DNA of 64,000 bases from an uncultured Sphingomonadaceae bacterium (GTDB taxonomy: Bacteria; Pseudomonadota; Alphaproteobacteria; Sphingomonadales; Sphingomonadaceae): assembly GCA_947493955.1 (NCBI GenBank), contig CANLSQ010000001.1:434001-498000 (forward strand), read 5' to 3'. Made by a program: the position numbers and the translations under genes. Position 1 is the first letter of the stretch. The number at the start of each line of letters is the position of its first letter. Below are positions 31,935-40,448 of this stretch, in pieces. The notes below the pieces were generated by a model. The model was not told the DNA's origin and ran no database searches. It saw only the letters and a list, made by a program, of their open reading frames with translations.

Positions 31935-32420
31935 GTGAACGCAGGACGCACCACCTTGTCCTTTCTCGATCTGGCGCTGATGTTACTCAGTGCATTTGCC
32001 TATGCGCATTTTGTGAATATTGCAGATCCGGAAACGCGTGCAAAATTGGCTGAAGATGCAGCTAAAGCCCCCAAGATACTTGGTGCCTATGATTATAAGG
32101 CAGATGCGTTCTTTGAAGATAGTAACGCCATGTTGACGGAATTTGCCCGGGGGGAAATCTCCGAAATCGTTGCTCTCCAGCAGAACCAGTTGCTTACCAT
32201 ATATGTTCCTCCGGTCGCTGAAAGCAGGGAAGGGCAAAGGCTGCGGCAGTGGGAAAAAGTGGCCGCTCGCTCAGCAGCGATCGCGGATGCTTTTGAAAAG
32301 GCGGGCCAGGACGGTGAGATGATAATATTGAAAATGCCGGATAAGCTGGTGTCCAAGGCCAAAGAGAAACAGGATATCAGGCTGGTATTTCTGCGTCCGG
32401 GAACCAATGTCTCAGAATAA
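31935..32420 (+). CDS. Divergent MotB-like partner of the second proton channel
   Basis: This 161-residue protein has one N-terminal membrane helix TTLSFLDLALMLLSAFAYAH with an Asp at residue 12, the position of the proton-carrying Asp in MotB/ExbD. A periplasmic part of about 130 residues follows. It has an OmpA-like rhythm (FEDSNAMLTEF, LLTIYVPP, WEKVAARSAAIADAFEKAGQ, DIRLVFL), but the TDxxG segment of the peptidoglycan-binding site is not seen; only an Arg within AARSAAIA corresponds to the second binding residue. The start is GTG. It probably pairs with the preceding protein. Whether it anchors to the cell wall is doubtful. Confidence 0.65.
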   Translation: MNAGRTTLSFLDLALMLLSAFAYAHFVNIADPETRAKLAEDAAKAPKILGAYDYKADAFFEDSNAMLTEFARGEISEIVALQQNQLLTIYVPPVAESREGQRLRQWEKVAARSAAIADAFEKAGQDGEMIILKMPDKLVSKAKEKQDIRLVFLRPGTNVSE

Positions 32421-32492
32421 GTATATGACGAACGGCTAAATTGGCATGAAACCTGCTTTGTTTTTCCCGAACAGAGTGCACAGGAAAAAATC

Positions 32493-32990
32493 ATGCCCCA
32501 TTTTCGTCTAGCCATTCCCCTATTGTCCGTTTTTGCAATGGGCGCGGCCTCGTCCTTTGAAGATACAGATCATCTGGATCGTCAGGTGGCAGTATATCTT
32601 AATGCAGATATTGGTGATGCAGGAGGCGCCCGTGCTCCGATAGACAAAAAGCTGCGATTGAAGCGTTGCCCAAATCGCGTCCGCTTTTCAGAAACTAATA
32701 ACAACGCCGTCATGGTCAGCTGCCCTGATCTTGGATGGAGGGTGTTTGTGCCCCTGTGGCGCGGACAGGGACGTGCGACTGCTCAAAACAACCGCGCAGA
32801 GGAATTTGCAGTTCGCCGGAACCAGCCGCTAAACCTTGTGGTCAGGCGACCTAGTTTCAGTATCAGCTACAAGGTCGTGGCGCAGAAAAACGGAAGAATA
32901 GGGGATTACATTCCCGTTCGCTCCAGCCGCAAATCCAAAATATTAATGGCCCGTGTATCCGGGTCGGGTGAAGTGGAACTGGCTCAATAA
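32493..32990 (+). CDS. flgA: Flagellar basal-body P-ring formation chaperone FlgA
   Basis: This 165-residue exported protein has a short signal peptide (FRLAIPLLSVFAMGAASS). The C-terminal SAF-type domain ends with VVAQKNGRIGDYIPVRSSRK, then SKILMARVSGSGEVEL, which is the FlgA signature. FlgA helps FlgI assemble into the periplasmic P ring. The N-terminal part has two cysteines (RCPNRVRF and VSCPDLGW), perhaps a disulfide. It follows the MotB-like gene by 72 bases on the same strand. Confidence 0.88.
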   Translation: MPHFRLAIPLLSVFAMGAASSFEDTDHLDRQVAVYLNADIGDAGGARAPIDKKLRLKRCPNRVRFSETNNNAVMVSCPDLGWRVFVPLWRGQGRATAQNNRAEEFAVRRNQPLNLVVRRPSFSISYKVVAQKNGRIGDYIPVRSSRKSKILMARVSGSGEVELAQ

Positions 32991-33006
32991 TTTTTTTGTA
33001 AAGATA

Positions 33007-33032
33007 TTAATTTTTTCACAACGTGCCGTAAA
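33007..33032 (+). promoter_or_regulatory. Candidate FliA (sigma-28) promoter for flgM
   Basis: TTAA (33007-33010), 14 bases, then GCCGTAAA (33025-33032), close to the sigma-28 consensus TAAA-N15-GCCGATAA. It lies 78 bases before flgM. The same -10 form recurs before fliD and fliC. Confidence 0.55.
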
Positions 33033-33110
33033 TTGTTGTGAAAGAAGTTGTCGGTGTTTCGACTGAGATGAAAAAGATCAATAAGTTGAACACATTAAGG
33101 ATGAATTGAA

Positions 33111-33401
33111 ATGAAACCTGTTGAAAGCTACTCAGCGATTAATACGCGCCTTGACCGGCCGGTTTTGCAAGAAGGCGCCACAACGAAACTTGGTGCTGGT
33201 GCAGATTCCGGTCAGGCAAAAGAAACGCCGTCAATCACCACCACGGCTTCTATACTGGCTGCGCAAACGCCGCCATTTGATGCTCAGAAAGTGGCCGATG
33301 TGCGACAGAAAATTGCGTCGGGAATTTACAGTGTGGATACAGCCGCACTGGCACAAAAGATGCTCGATATGGGCGTATTCGGAGTGGAAACCACCAAATG
33401 A
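33111..33401 (+). CDS. flgM: Anti-sigma-28 factor FlgM
   Basis: The 96-residue protein has a flexible N-terminal half and a C-terminal helical region PFDAQKVADVRQKIASGIYS, then VDTAALAQKMLDMGVF. This is the sigma-28-binding part of FlgM. It holds FliA inactive until the hook is complete and FlgM is secreted. Its stop overlaps the start of the next gene by 4 bases. A FliA-type promoter upstream would allow the usual autoregulatory loop. Confidence 0.9.
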   Translation: MKPVESYSAINTRLDRPVLQEGATTKLGAGADSGQAKETPSITTTASILAAQTPPFDAQKVADVRQKIASGIYSVDTAALAQKMLDMGVFGVETTK

Positions 33402-33709
33402 AACAGATGGTAGAATCTTTTCGCCACTCTCAGGATATTCTCTTCTCGGCTCTTGAAGGCCATGACAGTGATGCGATTTTTCAAGCCAGTAAACAATTGG
33501 GTGAAGCGGCGGCGCAATTGGGGGCAATTGAACCCAGGAATATTGATCGCAGTCTGGAACCAATGATGAACGAGGCGGATCAATTGATCCAGGCTTCGAT
33601 CTATCGGCTGCGTTTCTTGCGTGACCATAGTTCCACACGACTTCAACTTCTGGCGGGCTTTCGGGACAGTCAGGCCAACACCTATTCCGGTGCCGGACGG
33701 GGTAGATAA
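33398..33709 (+). CDS. FlgN-like flagellar chaperone (by context)
   Basis: This 103-residue helical protein overlaps flgM by ATGA. The order flgA-flgM-flgN is usual and the protein has the size and heptad-like helices (SRQDILFSALEG-type start ESFRHSQDILFSALEGHDSD, then EADQLIQASIYRLRFLRDHS) of FlgN, the export chaperone for FlgK and FlgL. Sequence similarity alone is weak, so the assignment leans on position. Export partners flgK and flgL are in the same island. Confidence 0.55.
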   Translation: MKQMVESFRHSQDILFSALEGHDSDAIFQASKQLGEAAAQLGAIEPRNIDRSLEPMMNEADQLIQASIYRLRFLRDHSSTRLQLLAGFRDSQANTYSGAGRGR

Positions 33710-33843
33710 ACCCAAAAGCCGTCACATTAAAATCTTTGAATTTGTGAAAGTCCACGCGGTTTCGCGATGGATGAATCGCGTTTAAAATACACGTGTTCGG
33801 GTGCACTAGAAACAGCCCGGAAAAACCCCAAAAAATAGCAACT

Positions 33844-33858
33844 TGGCATGATCATTGC
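33844..33858 (+). promoter_or_regulatory. Sigma-54 promoter before lytic transglycosylase-flhA-fliA
   Basis: TGGCATGATCATTGC matches TGGCAYG-N4-TTGC. It lies 33 bases before the transglycosylase ATG. Confidence 0.75.
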
Positions 33859-33890
33859 TTCTCTCTTCTAAAGGAGACTTTGATACAGCC

Positions 33891-34733
33891 ATGTCCAATT
33901 TATCGATCACCAATCTGCACCAGCAGCACAATCTGAAAAGCGTCATCGCGCAAAGTGCGCAGCGGACGGGTGTCGATTTCCAATATCTGATCGCTCAAGC
34001 CCAGCTCGAAAGCGGGATGCGCGCTGATGCCAAGGCAAAAACATCTTCAGCAACCGGTCTCTACCAGTTTATCGATCAAACCTGGCTTGGTTTGGTCAAG
34101 GACAAGGGCGACCAATATGGGCTTGGCTGGGCGCAGAATGCCATTTCGAGACGCTCGAACGGACAGCTGACTGTCACCGATAAGGCCCAGAAATCCAGCA
34201 TATTGGCGCTGCGCAATAATCCAGAGATTTCCGCACACCTGGCCGGAGAATTCGCAAGAGACAATAGCGCCTATCTGCAACAGCAAACAGGTCGCGAGCC
34301 GGAATCAGTAGACCTCTATCTCGCGCATTTCCTGGGCCCCGCAGGTGCCGGCAAGTTTCTCAATCGCATGGATAGCAACCCATCTGCTTCTGCCGCATCG
34401 GTCTTTCCGAAAGCTGCCCGGGCCAATCACAATATATTTTTCGACAAAAAGGGGCAGGCCCGCAGTTTTGAGGATATTCGGGGACGTTTCGAACAGAAAC
34501 TGGCCAATGCGGTTGATCTGGTCGGTGCCGGCAAGGGTTTGCCGATGAACGGAAATATCTTGCCGCCGTCCGAAAATACAAGGCGGACAGTGCAGCCTGA
34601 GGACTATCTGCGCATCGCGCAGGCGCACGTTACCGATGCCAACGCCGTTGGCGAAAACCATTCAAACTCACCGAAGCCTTTTAGCGAGCCCGCACGTGCC
34701 GCCTATCTTATGCTCGCTACCTTGGGGATGTAA
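33891..34733 (+). CDS. Flagellar-locus lytic transglycosylase (SLT domain)
   Basis: This 280-residue protein starts with MSNLSITNLHQQHNLKSVIA. A transglycosylase SLT domain follows at about 20-170: FQYLIAQAQLESGMRADAKA, then SSATGLYQFIDQTWLGLV. The catalytic Glu is in AQLESGM and the GLYQF motif is conserved. AAGGAGAC is before the ATG. It probably opens peptidoglycan for the rod, supplying the enzyme activity missing from the short FlgJ. It has its own sigma-54 promoter and is followed six bases later by flhA. Confidence 0.88.
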   Translation: MSNLSITNLHQQHNLKSVIAQSAQRTGVDFQYLIAQAQLESGMRADAKAKTSSATGLYQFIDQTWLGLVKDKGDQYGLGWAQNAISRRSNGQLTVTDKAQKSSILALRNNPEISAHLAGEFARDNSAYLQQQTGREPESVDLYLAHFLGPAGAGKFLNRMDSNPSASAASVFPKAARANHNIFFDKKGQARSFEDIRGRFEQKLANAVDLVGAGKGLPMNGNILPPSENTRRTVQPEDYLRIAQAHVTDANAVGENHSNSPKPFSEPARAAYLMLATLGM

Positions 34734-34739
34734 ATCATA

Positions 34740-36851
34740 ATGAACCGACAAGCTTTTTCCATGGACCGGATGGCCAACAACCTGAAATCCGGTTTGCTAC
34801 CGATGGCAACCCTGTTGCTCGTCATCTTTCTGGTGTTACCGCTTCCTACGATCATGCTGGATATTGGGTTCATTACCAACATCATGATCTCGCTCGCGAT
34901 ACTTATGGTCGCATTGAACGCAACCAAACCACTCGACTTTTCGAGTTTCCCGACAGTCCTGTTATTCGCGACATTGATGCGCCTCGGCCTTAATGTCGCT
35001 TCGACACGGGTGGTATTGGTGCAGGGCCATGAAGGCGGTGATTCCGCTGGGCAGGTTATCGAAGCCTTTGGCAGCTTGCTGCTTGGCGGAAATTATGTGG
35101 TCGGGATATTCGTCTTCTCAATCCTGATGATCATTAACCTGATTGTTATCACCAAAGGTGCGGGCCGGGTGTCCGAAGTATCCGCTCGTTTCACTCTGGA
35201 TGCCTTGCCCGGCAAACAAATGGCGATTGATGCTGATCTGAACGCCGGATTGATTGCGCCAGAGGAAGCTAAGGAACGGCGTTCTGAGGTTGCGACCGAA
35301 GCAGATTTTTATGGCTCCATGGATGGTGCGTCGAAGTTTGTGAAAGGTGACGCAGTCGCCGGCATATTGATTTTGGCAGTTAATATTATCGGCGGCATTG
35401 TGCTTGGCACCGCCGTACACGGGCTGCCGTTTGCTGAAGCGGCCAGCACCTACTCGATGCTCGCCATTGGTGATGCGCTGGTCGCTCAAGTGCCAGCGTT
35501 GATACTGTCCATTGCTGCGGCCGCGATTGTGACGCGGGTTGCATCCAGTAAAAACCTGCCGGACCAGATTACCTCGCAATTCGGATCCGGCGGCGCCTGG
35601 ATACCGGTTGCTGCCATCCTCACTATTTTGGGTGTGCTGCCTGGTATGCCGCATATGATTGTGCTGCCTGCAGCTGCCGTCGCGGGCGGCTTTGCATTCT
35701 ATCTGATCCGCAAACCAAAGCCTGTCGAAGCTCCTCCCGAGCCAGTTCAGGAAAAACAGCCGGAACAGATTGATTGGGAGGATGTATCGGAAAAAGCACG
35801 GCTTGGAATCGAGATTGGCTATGGTCTCGTCTCGATGGTCGAAGACCGCAAAGGTGCGCCGCTGATGAAACGGATCACCGGCATCCGTCGTCAGATTTCC
35901 AAGGAACTCGGTTTTGTGGTGCCGCTCGTCCGGATCAAGGATGATCTGGAACTGGAACCCAATAGCTACCGGATCATGATGGGCGGCATGGTGTTGGGTG
36001 AAGGCACCGTCTGGCCCAATGACTTTCTGGCACTGGATGATGGTCATGTGGATGCGGTTATCGAGGGGCGTCCTTGTAAAGACCCAACATTTGGCATGGA
36101 TGCCTTGTGGGTCGGTGCCGACAAAAAATCACACGCTGTTGCGGAAGGTTATACGGTTGTCGATGCACCCACGGTTGTCGCAACCCATCTCAACGATGTC
36201 GTTCGCCGAAACGCAACCCAGTTGTTCAGCATGGATGAGGCGCAGAAACTGCTCGACCTGCTGAAGGAAACATCGCCGCAACTGGTCGACAGCCTTACGC
36301 CGCAACCGCTCTCGTTATTTGCGATCACCGCAATTTGCCGAGAACTGCTGGCGGAGAAAGTGCCAGTCAAAGATTTTCAGAAAATCTGCCTGGCAATGCT
36401 TGAGGCATCGAACCATCATACTGAAACCGAACAGATTGTTGATATGATCCGTCAGAAAATCGGCAACCTGATCGTTCAGACAATGGTCCCGATCAATCTG
36501 CCATTGCCAGTGGTGACGCTCGATGCGGAACTGGAAAGTCTGCTCGTTAAAGCGCTGAAGGTCGGAGAAGACGCAAGCTATCCGATAGAGCCGCAACTCG
36601 CGCAGCAGCTGGTCGAAGCAGTCGATGAAACAGCGCGCACGCTGCCAATGGAAGCGCGGAATATCGCTCTCATCACTTCTCCGATTGTGCGGCGCCCCCT
36701 TGGCGGGTTGCTGAAGAACCGCTTCCCGGATTTGACGGTGCTTTCCTATCACGAGTTGCCGGAAGACAAATCCATCGAAGTATTGGCGAAAATTGGCGTC
36801 CCTTCACCTCGGCCTGATGCGCCGCGGGTCGAAGCAAATCAGACATTTTAA
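34740..36851 (+). CDS. flhA: Flagellar export apparatus protein FlhA
   Basis: This 703-residue export-gate protein has about eight membrane helices in the first 330 residues, including the FHIPEP-family signature RLGLNVASTRVVLVQGH near 81-97, and a large cytoplasmic domain from about 350 on. FlhA forms the nonameric gate ring that receives substrates with their chaperones and uses proton motive force. The length and layout fit the family (about 690-700). It sits between the lytic transglycosylase and fliA in one operon. Confidence 0.98.
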   Translation: MNRQAFSMDRMANNLKSGLLPMATLLLVIFLVLPLPTIMLDIGFITNIMISLAILMVALNATKPLDFSSFPTVLLFATLMRLGLNVASTRVVLVQGHEGGDSAGQVIEAFGSLLLGGNYVVGIFVFSILMIINLIVITKGAGRVSEVSARFTLDALPGKQMAIDADLNAGLIAPEEAKERRSEVATEADFYGSMDGASKFVKGDAVAGILILAVNIIGGIVLGTAVHGLPFAEAASTYSMLAIGDALVAQVPALILSIAAAAIVTRVASSKNLPDQITSQFGSGGAWIPVAAILTILGVLPGMPHMIVLPAAAVAGGFAFYLIRKPKPVEAPPEPVQEKQPEQIDWEDVSEKARLGIEIGYGLVSMVEDRKGAPLMKRITGIRRQISKELGFVVPLVRIKDDLELEPNSYRIMMGGMVLGEGTVWPNDFLALDDGHVDAVIEGRPCKDPTFGMDALWVGADKKSHAVAEGYTVVDAPTVVATHLNDVVRRNATQLFSMDEAQKLLDLLKETSPQLVDSLTPQPLSLFAITAICRELLAEKVPVKDFQKICLAMLEASNHHTETEQIVDMIRQKIGNLIVQTMVPINLPLPVVTLDAELESLLVKALKVGEDASYPIEPQLAQQLVEAVDETARTLPMEARNIALITSPIVRRPLGGLLKNRFPDLTVLSYHELPEDKSIEVLAKIGVPSPRPDAPRVEANQTF

Positions 36852-36868
36852 TCGAGTGGAATAGACTT

Positions 36869-37588
36869 ATGTTTCAATCAAAAATCAAAGCATCTCAGGC
36901 CTATGGTGCCATGCAGATTGACGAGACCAAATTGGTCCAGGATCATCAAGGCCTGGTGACCAAAATTGCATGGCAGATTAAATCCTTCTCGCCCGATCAA
37001 ATTGAGGTAGAGGATCTGATCCAGGTCGGTCTGGTTGCTATGGTCGAGGCCGCTGCGAAATATGTCGATCAGGGGCATAACTTCAGTACCTATCTATACG
37101 TTCGCGTTCGCGGCGCGATGATTGACTATCTGCGGAACACCTGCAGCCTTCGGCGAAGTGCGGTTGAGTGGAATAAAAAGCTTCGCCGGATTAGTGATCA
37201 GCTTGCCCAGGAAAATGGCCGCGAACCGAATGAAGTCGAACTGGCTGAAGCGATGGGCATGGACCAGGCGGAGTTTCGCAAGAATGCCGATCGCGCCATC
37301 GACGTCCACGTTGATTCCCTTGATGAAGTCTATTGCGATTCCAGCAGCTGGTTTACCAACGATGATGATGACCAGCACGAGATACTGGAAAAAAGCCAGA
37401 TGGTTGAACTGCTGTCGGCAAATCTGAAGAAACTGAATGAGCGGGAGCAGCTTGTCCTGAACTGCTATTTCATAGAAGAGATGCAGCTTGATGAAATAGG
37501 CGCTGTGCTTGACGTATCCTCTGTCCGGGTTTGCCAGATCAAAAAACGTGCCTTGGAAAAACTGCAAGCCGCGATGAGTTCAGACTAA
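36869..37588 (+). CDS. fliA: Flagellar sigma factor FliA (sigma-28)
   Basis: This 239-residue sigma factor has sigma region 2 at about 26-95 (DLIQVGLVAMVEAAAKYVDQ, then FSTYLYVRVRGAMIDYLRN), region 3 following, and region 4 at about 180-235 (LNEREQLVLNCYFIEEMQLD, then EIGAVLDVSSVRVCQIKKRA). It directs late flagellar genes such as fliC and is held by FlgM. The last gene of the transglycosylase-flhA-fliA unit, it starts 17 bases after flhA and is followed by a terminator. Confidence 0.96.
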   Translation: MFQSKIKASQAYGAMQIDETKLVQDHQGLVTKIAWQIKSFSPDQIEVEDLIQVGLVAMVEAAAKYVDQGHNFSTYLYVRVRGAMIDYLRNTCSLRRSAVEWNKKLRRISDQLAQENGREPNEVELAEAMGMDQAEFRKNADRAIDVHVDSLDEVYCDSSSWFTNDDDDQHEILEKSQMVELLSANLKKLNEREQLVLNCYFIEEMQLDEIGAVLDVSSVRVCQIKKRALEKLQAAMSSD

Positions 37589-37629
37589 ACCGGCGCGGTA
37601 TATTTTTTTGAATAATTTAGGCAAAGAAA

Positions 37630-37658
37630 AAGCCTCCTCCCGTTCGGGGAAGAGGCTT
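37630..37658. terminator. Bidirectional terminator between fliA and fliC
   Basis: A 12-bp stem with one mismatch runs from AAGCCTC to GAGGCTT around a GTTC loop. CTCTTT follows on the plus strand and TTTTTCTTT on the minus. It can stop both convergent transcripts. Confidence 0.8.
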
Positions 37659-37683
37659 CTCTTTAGTATTGGTCTGAACGAAC

Positions 37684-38499
37684 TTACCTGATCAGGCTCA
37701 ATACCGACTGCTGAGACTGGTTAGCCTGTGCGAGCATCGCTGTGGACGCCTGGCTCAGGATCTGGTTCTTGGCCAGCTCTGTGGTTTCAGCAGAAAAGTC
37801 TACATCCACGATGCGTGAACGAGATTCTGTGATGTTGGCCACTCGGTCGGACAAGTTGGATACGGTGGTCTGCAGACGGTTCTGCGAGGCACCCAAATTA
37901 GCCTGTGCGGTTGTGACCGTGTCCAGAGCAGTATCCAGAGCGGTCAGTGCGGCGGTCGCACCAGCTTCGGTGCTGATATCAACTGCGTTGACTGCAAGGG
38001 CGGTAGCGTCGACATCGGTCAGAGCGATCGATACTGTCTGGCTGGCGTCGCTGCCGGTCTGAATGCTGATCGATGCGTTGGTGCCGTCCAGCAATGCCAC
38101 GTCGTTGAAGGTTGTGCGTGATGCCACATCACCAATCTGTCCGATAAGCTGTGTTACCTCAGCCTGAAGGTTGGTGCGGTCACCGCCAGAAAGCGTGCCG
38201 TTGGCAGATTGAACAGACAGTTCACGCATACGTTGCAACATGCTCGTAATTTCGTTCATGCCGCCTTCTGCGGTCTGGGCAGCAGAAATGCCATCATTGG
38301 CATTACGGATAGCCATATTCAGGCCGCGGACTTCAGAGGTCATGCGGGTTGCGATGGCGTTACCGGCAGCATCGTCCGCCGCAGAGTTGATCCGGCGGCC
38401 GGTTGACAGGCGTTCGATAGATTTTGCGAGACCCATTTCAGCTTGGCTAGAAGCGAAGCTGGCCCGCAGTGACGTTACGTTGGTTCCTATTACAGTCAT
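37684..38499 (-). CDS. fliC: Flagellin FliC
   Basis: The 271-residue filament protein starts with [20 protein letters not shown] and has [20 protein letters not shown] at about 26-45, the universal N-terminal flagellin motif. The conserved C-terminus ends with [20 protein letters not shown], then [16 protein letters not shown]. The hypervariable middle is only about 60 residues, making a short, compact flagellin, as in many alphaproteobacteria. It is transcribed alone towards fliA and has a FliA-type promoter candidate upstream. Confidence 0.97.
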   Translation of the reverse strand: MTVIGTNVTSLRASFASSQAEMGLAKSIERLSTGRRINSAADDAAGNAIATRMTSEVRGLNMAIRNANDGISAAQTAEGGMNEITSMLQRMRELSVQSANGTLSGGDRTNLQAEVTQLIGQIGDVASRTTFNDVALLDGTNASISIQTGSDASQTVSIALTDVDATALAVNAVDISTEAGATAALTALDTALDTVTTAQANLGASQNRLQTTVSNLSDRVANITESRSRIVDVDFSAETTELAKNQILSQASTAMLAQANQSQQSVLSLIR

Positions 38500-38577
38500 G
38501 GTGACTTCCTTTTCACAATTTACTTAACTTGATTGATACTATGGGTCACCTCGTCTGCTGAAGCGGCCTCAAAGGAG

Positions 38578-38603
38578 TTAACGGCGGACCCCAAAATAAT
38601 TAA
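38578..38603 (-). promoter_or_regulatory. Candidate FliA (sigma-28) promoter for fliC
   Basis: On the minus strand TTAA, 14 bases, then GCCGTTAA resembles the sigma-28 consensus and shares the GCCGTWAA -10 with the flgM and fliD sites. It lies 79 bases before the fliC start codon. Confidence 0.5.
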
Positions 38604-38614
38604 TCAAAAAAAAT

Positions 38615-38680
38615 TGTCGGTTCTCCGACAGGTGCTTCTCAAAGGTGTCTGCTTTCCGACAGAAATGTCGGGAAACCGAC
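38615..38680. promoter_or_regulatory. Cluster of palindromic enhancer-like sites before sigma-54 activator
   Basis: Three dyads share TGTCGG/CCGACA arms around a 4-base centre: TGTCGGTTCTCCGACA (38615-38630), CCGACAGAAATGTCGG (38656-38671) and the overlapping GTCGGGAAACCGAC (38667-38680). They lie 45-110 bases before the sigma-54 promoter at 38725, where an activator of the FlbD/FleQ type would bind. Confidence 0.6.
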
Positions 38681-38724
38681 GGTTTTAGAACAAAAAAAGC
38701 TGATTTTCAGCCAATTCCCAAAAC

Positions 38725-38739
38725 TGGCACGCGGATTGC
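38725..38739 (+). promoter_or_regulatory. Sigma-54 promoter of the activator/fliE operon
   Basis: TGGCACGCGGATTGC matches TGGCACG-N4-TTGC exactly, 60 bases before the ATG at 38799. No other strong promoter was seen until fliD, so it may drive the whole fliE-flhB operon. Confidence 0.85.
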
Positions 38740-38798
38740 GAGGTGTCGGATGAGCACAACTACGATCCCGTGTTCAGAGTAAAACGTGAGGGAATGAG

Positions 38799-40070
38799 AT
38801 GATCAACAACGCCACAAAATCTAGCCTGGTCTCTAGGTTTCCAGAGCTTGTTGATATGCTCGAGAGTGTAGAAACGTTCCACTCCGACCGCACATTGTCA
38901 TCCACCGCTGCGCAACTACCCCACATTGATGGTGCAGCGAAAAAAGATGCTAATGGTGGTACAAAAGATCCCATCGTAATTTATCGCGATGGACCATTCC
39001 GTTTCGTTCCGGCTACCCTCAGCCAGCCCCCACGCATTGAATTTGGTGAGGCAGACAAAGTATTTGGTCTGTCGTGTATCATCGAGTCCATGCGCGGGGG
39101 CAAAGGGCCCGCCTTTGCCGATCCGAAATCTGTTGCCTTATATAAATATGCCGCCCGGGTGGCGAGCAGTGATGCCAATGTTATGATTACCGGCGAAACC
39201 GGTACCGGCAAAGAAGGCGTCGCAAGATATATTCACGAACATAGTACGCGCGCTGACAAACAGCTTGTCACCATCAACTGCGCAGCGATTACCGAAACAA
39301 TGATCGAGTCCATTTTATTCGGTCACAAAAAAGGTGCCTTTACAGGCGCCTATGCCAATGCCGTTGGTTTGTTCAAAGAAGCCGACGGCGGTACGATTTT
39401 CCTCGACGAGATTACCGAGATGCCGCTGGAGAGCCAGTCCAAGCTTTTGCGCGTTCTGCAAGAAGGTGAAATTCTTCCCGTCGGCGCAACGCGTCATGAG
39501 AAAATCGATGTTCGCGTCATTTGTGCGGCCAACCGCAATTTTGCTGAAGAAGTTAAAGCCGGAAAATTCCGCGAAGATCTTTACTGGCGTTTGAATGTGA
39601 TGCCGGTTGAACTGGAACCGCTTGCGGCTCGCCCGGCTGATATTGTTGCAATAGCAACATTCATGATGATGGACTTTCAAAAAGGTCGCGACAAATTCAT
39701 CGCACTGTCACCTTCCTGCATTGATCGGCTTAAAGCGCATCACTGGCCGGGTAATGTCCGCGAGCTTGCCAATGTACTGCAACGCGCATTGGTCATGTGT
39801 GACGGTGATCGTCTTGAAGCCAAAGATCTGATGTTCTCTGGTGAAAGCCTTTCAGCCCAGCCGAAGCAAGATGCAGTGCAGCCTGGCAGTTCTGCCCGCT
39901 TCGTCCGCGGCCGCGACCTCCACTCCATTTCCAAAAGCGTTGAATATGACGCGATAACCAAAACGCTCGAACAAACCAACGGTAACCGCCGTGAGGCTGC
40001 GAAAGAGCTTGGTATTTCAGAACGGACGCTACGCTATCGGATGGCCGATATGCGAGCGCTCGCGGCTTGA
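38799..40070 (+). CDS. Sigma-54-dependent flagellar activator (FlbD/FleQ class)
   Basis: The 423-residue AAA+ enhancer-binding protein has an N-terminal region of about 100 residues that lacks a recognisable receiver Asp. The AAA+ domain follows, with Walker A GETGTGKE near 131, GAFTGA near 178 for contact with sigma-54, and Walker B GGTIFLDEI. The C-terminal Fis-type HTH is NRREAAKELGISERTLRYRM near 395-414. It likely activates class II flagellar operons through the palindromes upstream of itself and flgB. fliE follows 14 bases later, so it heads its own long operon. Confidence 0.9.
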   Translation: MINNATKSSLVSRFPELVDMLESVETFHSDRTLSSTAAQLPHIDGAAKKDANGGTKDPIVIYRDGPFRFVPATLSQPPRIEFGEADKVFGLSCIIESMRGGKGPAFADPKSVALYKYAARVASSDANVMITGETGTGKEGVARYIHEHSTRADKQLVTINCAAITETMIESILFGHKKGAFTGAYANAVGLFKEADGGTIFLDEITEMPLESQSKLLRVLQEGEILPVGATRHEKIDVRVICAANRNFAEEVKAGKFREDLYWRLNVMPVELEPLAARPADIVAIATFMMMDFQKGRDKFIALSPSCIDRLKAHHWPGNVRELANVLQRALVMCDGDRLEAKDLMFSGESLSAQPKQDAVQPGSSARFVRGRDLHSISKSVEYDAITKTLEQTNGNRREAAKELGISERTLRYRMADMRALAA

Positions 40071-40084
40071 GCAGGAGATAGATT

Positions 40085-40447
40085 ATGTCTTCCGTCAATA
40101 TGAATAGCCTGATGGCTGCACGCAATGCGATCTTGAACCGCAACAATGCGCTGCAGGATATCGCCAGCAAGACAAGCAATCTGGCTGGTCCAGGTCAGGT
40201 GCGCCAAACTGAACAGGTAAGCGACCCAAAAGGTTTCGCTGCGCAGTTGACCAATGCAATTCAGGAAGTGAATCAGCTACAGGCCACCGCCAAAGCCGAT
40301 ACGGCTGCTTATCAAATGGGCGAAACCAACGATGTGGCGGCAGTCATGCTGTCCAAACATAAAGCCTCCATCGGCTTTGAATCCACTTTGCAGGTTCGGA
40401 ACAAACTCTTGTCCGCCTACAAAGACATAATGAACATGTCGGTATAA
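40085..40447 (+). CDS. fliE: Flagellar MS ring-rod junction protein FliE
   Basis: The 120-residue protein has a variable N-terminus and the conserved C-terminal helices FAAQLTNAIQEVNQLQATAK, then NDVAAVMLSKHKASIGFEST and LQVRNKLLSAYKDIMNMSV, the FliE signature. It links the MS ring to the rod. Its start lies 14 bases after the activator gene and it ends two bases before fliF, fitting a single operon. Confidence 0.95.
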   Translation: MSSVNMNSLMAARNAILNRNNALQDIASKTSNLAGPGQVRQTEQVSDPKGFAAQLTNAIQEVNQLQATAKADTAAYQMGETNDVAAVMLSKHKASIGFESTLQVRNKLLSAYKDIMNMSV

Positions 40448-40448
40448 G

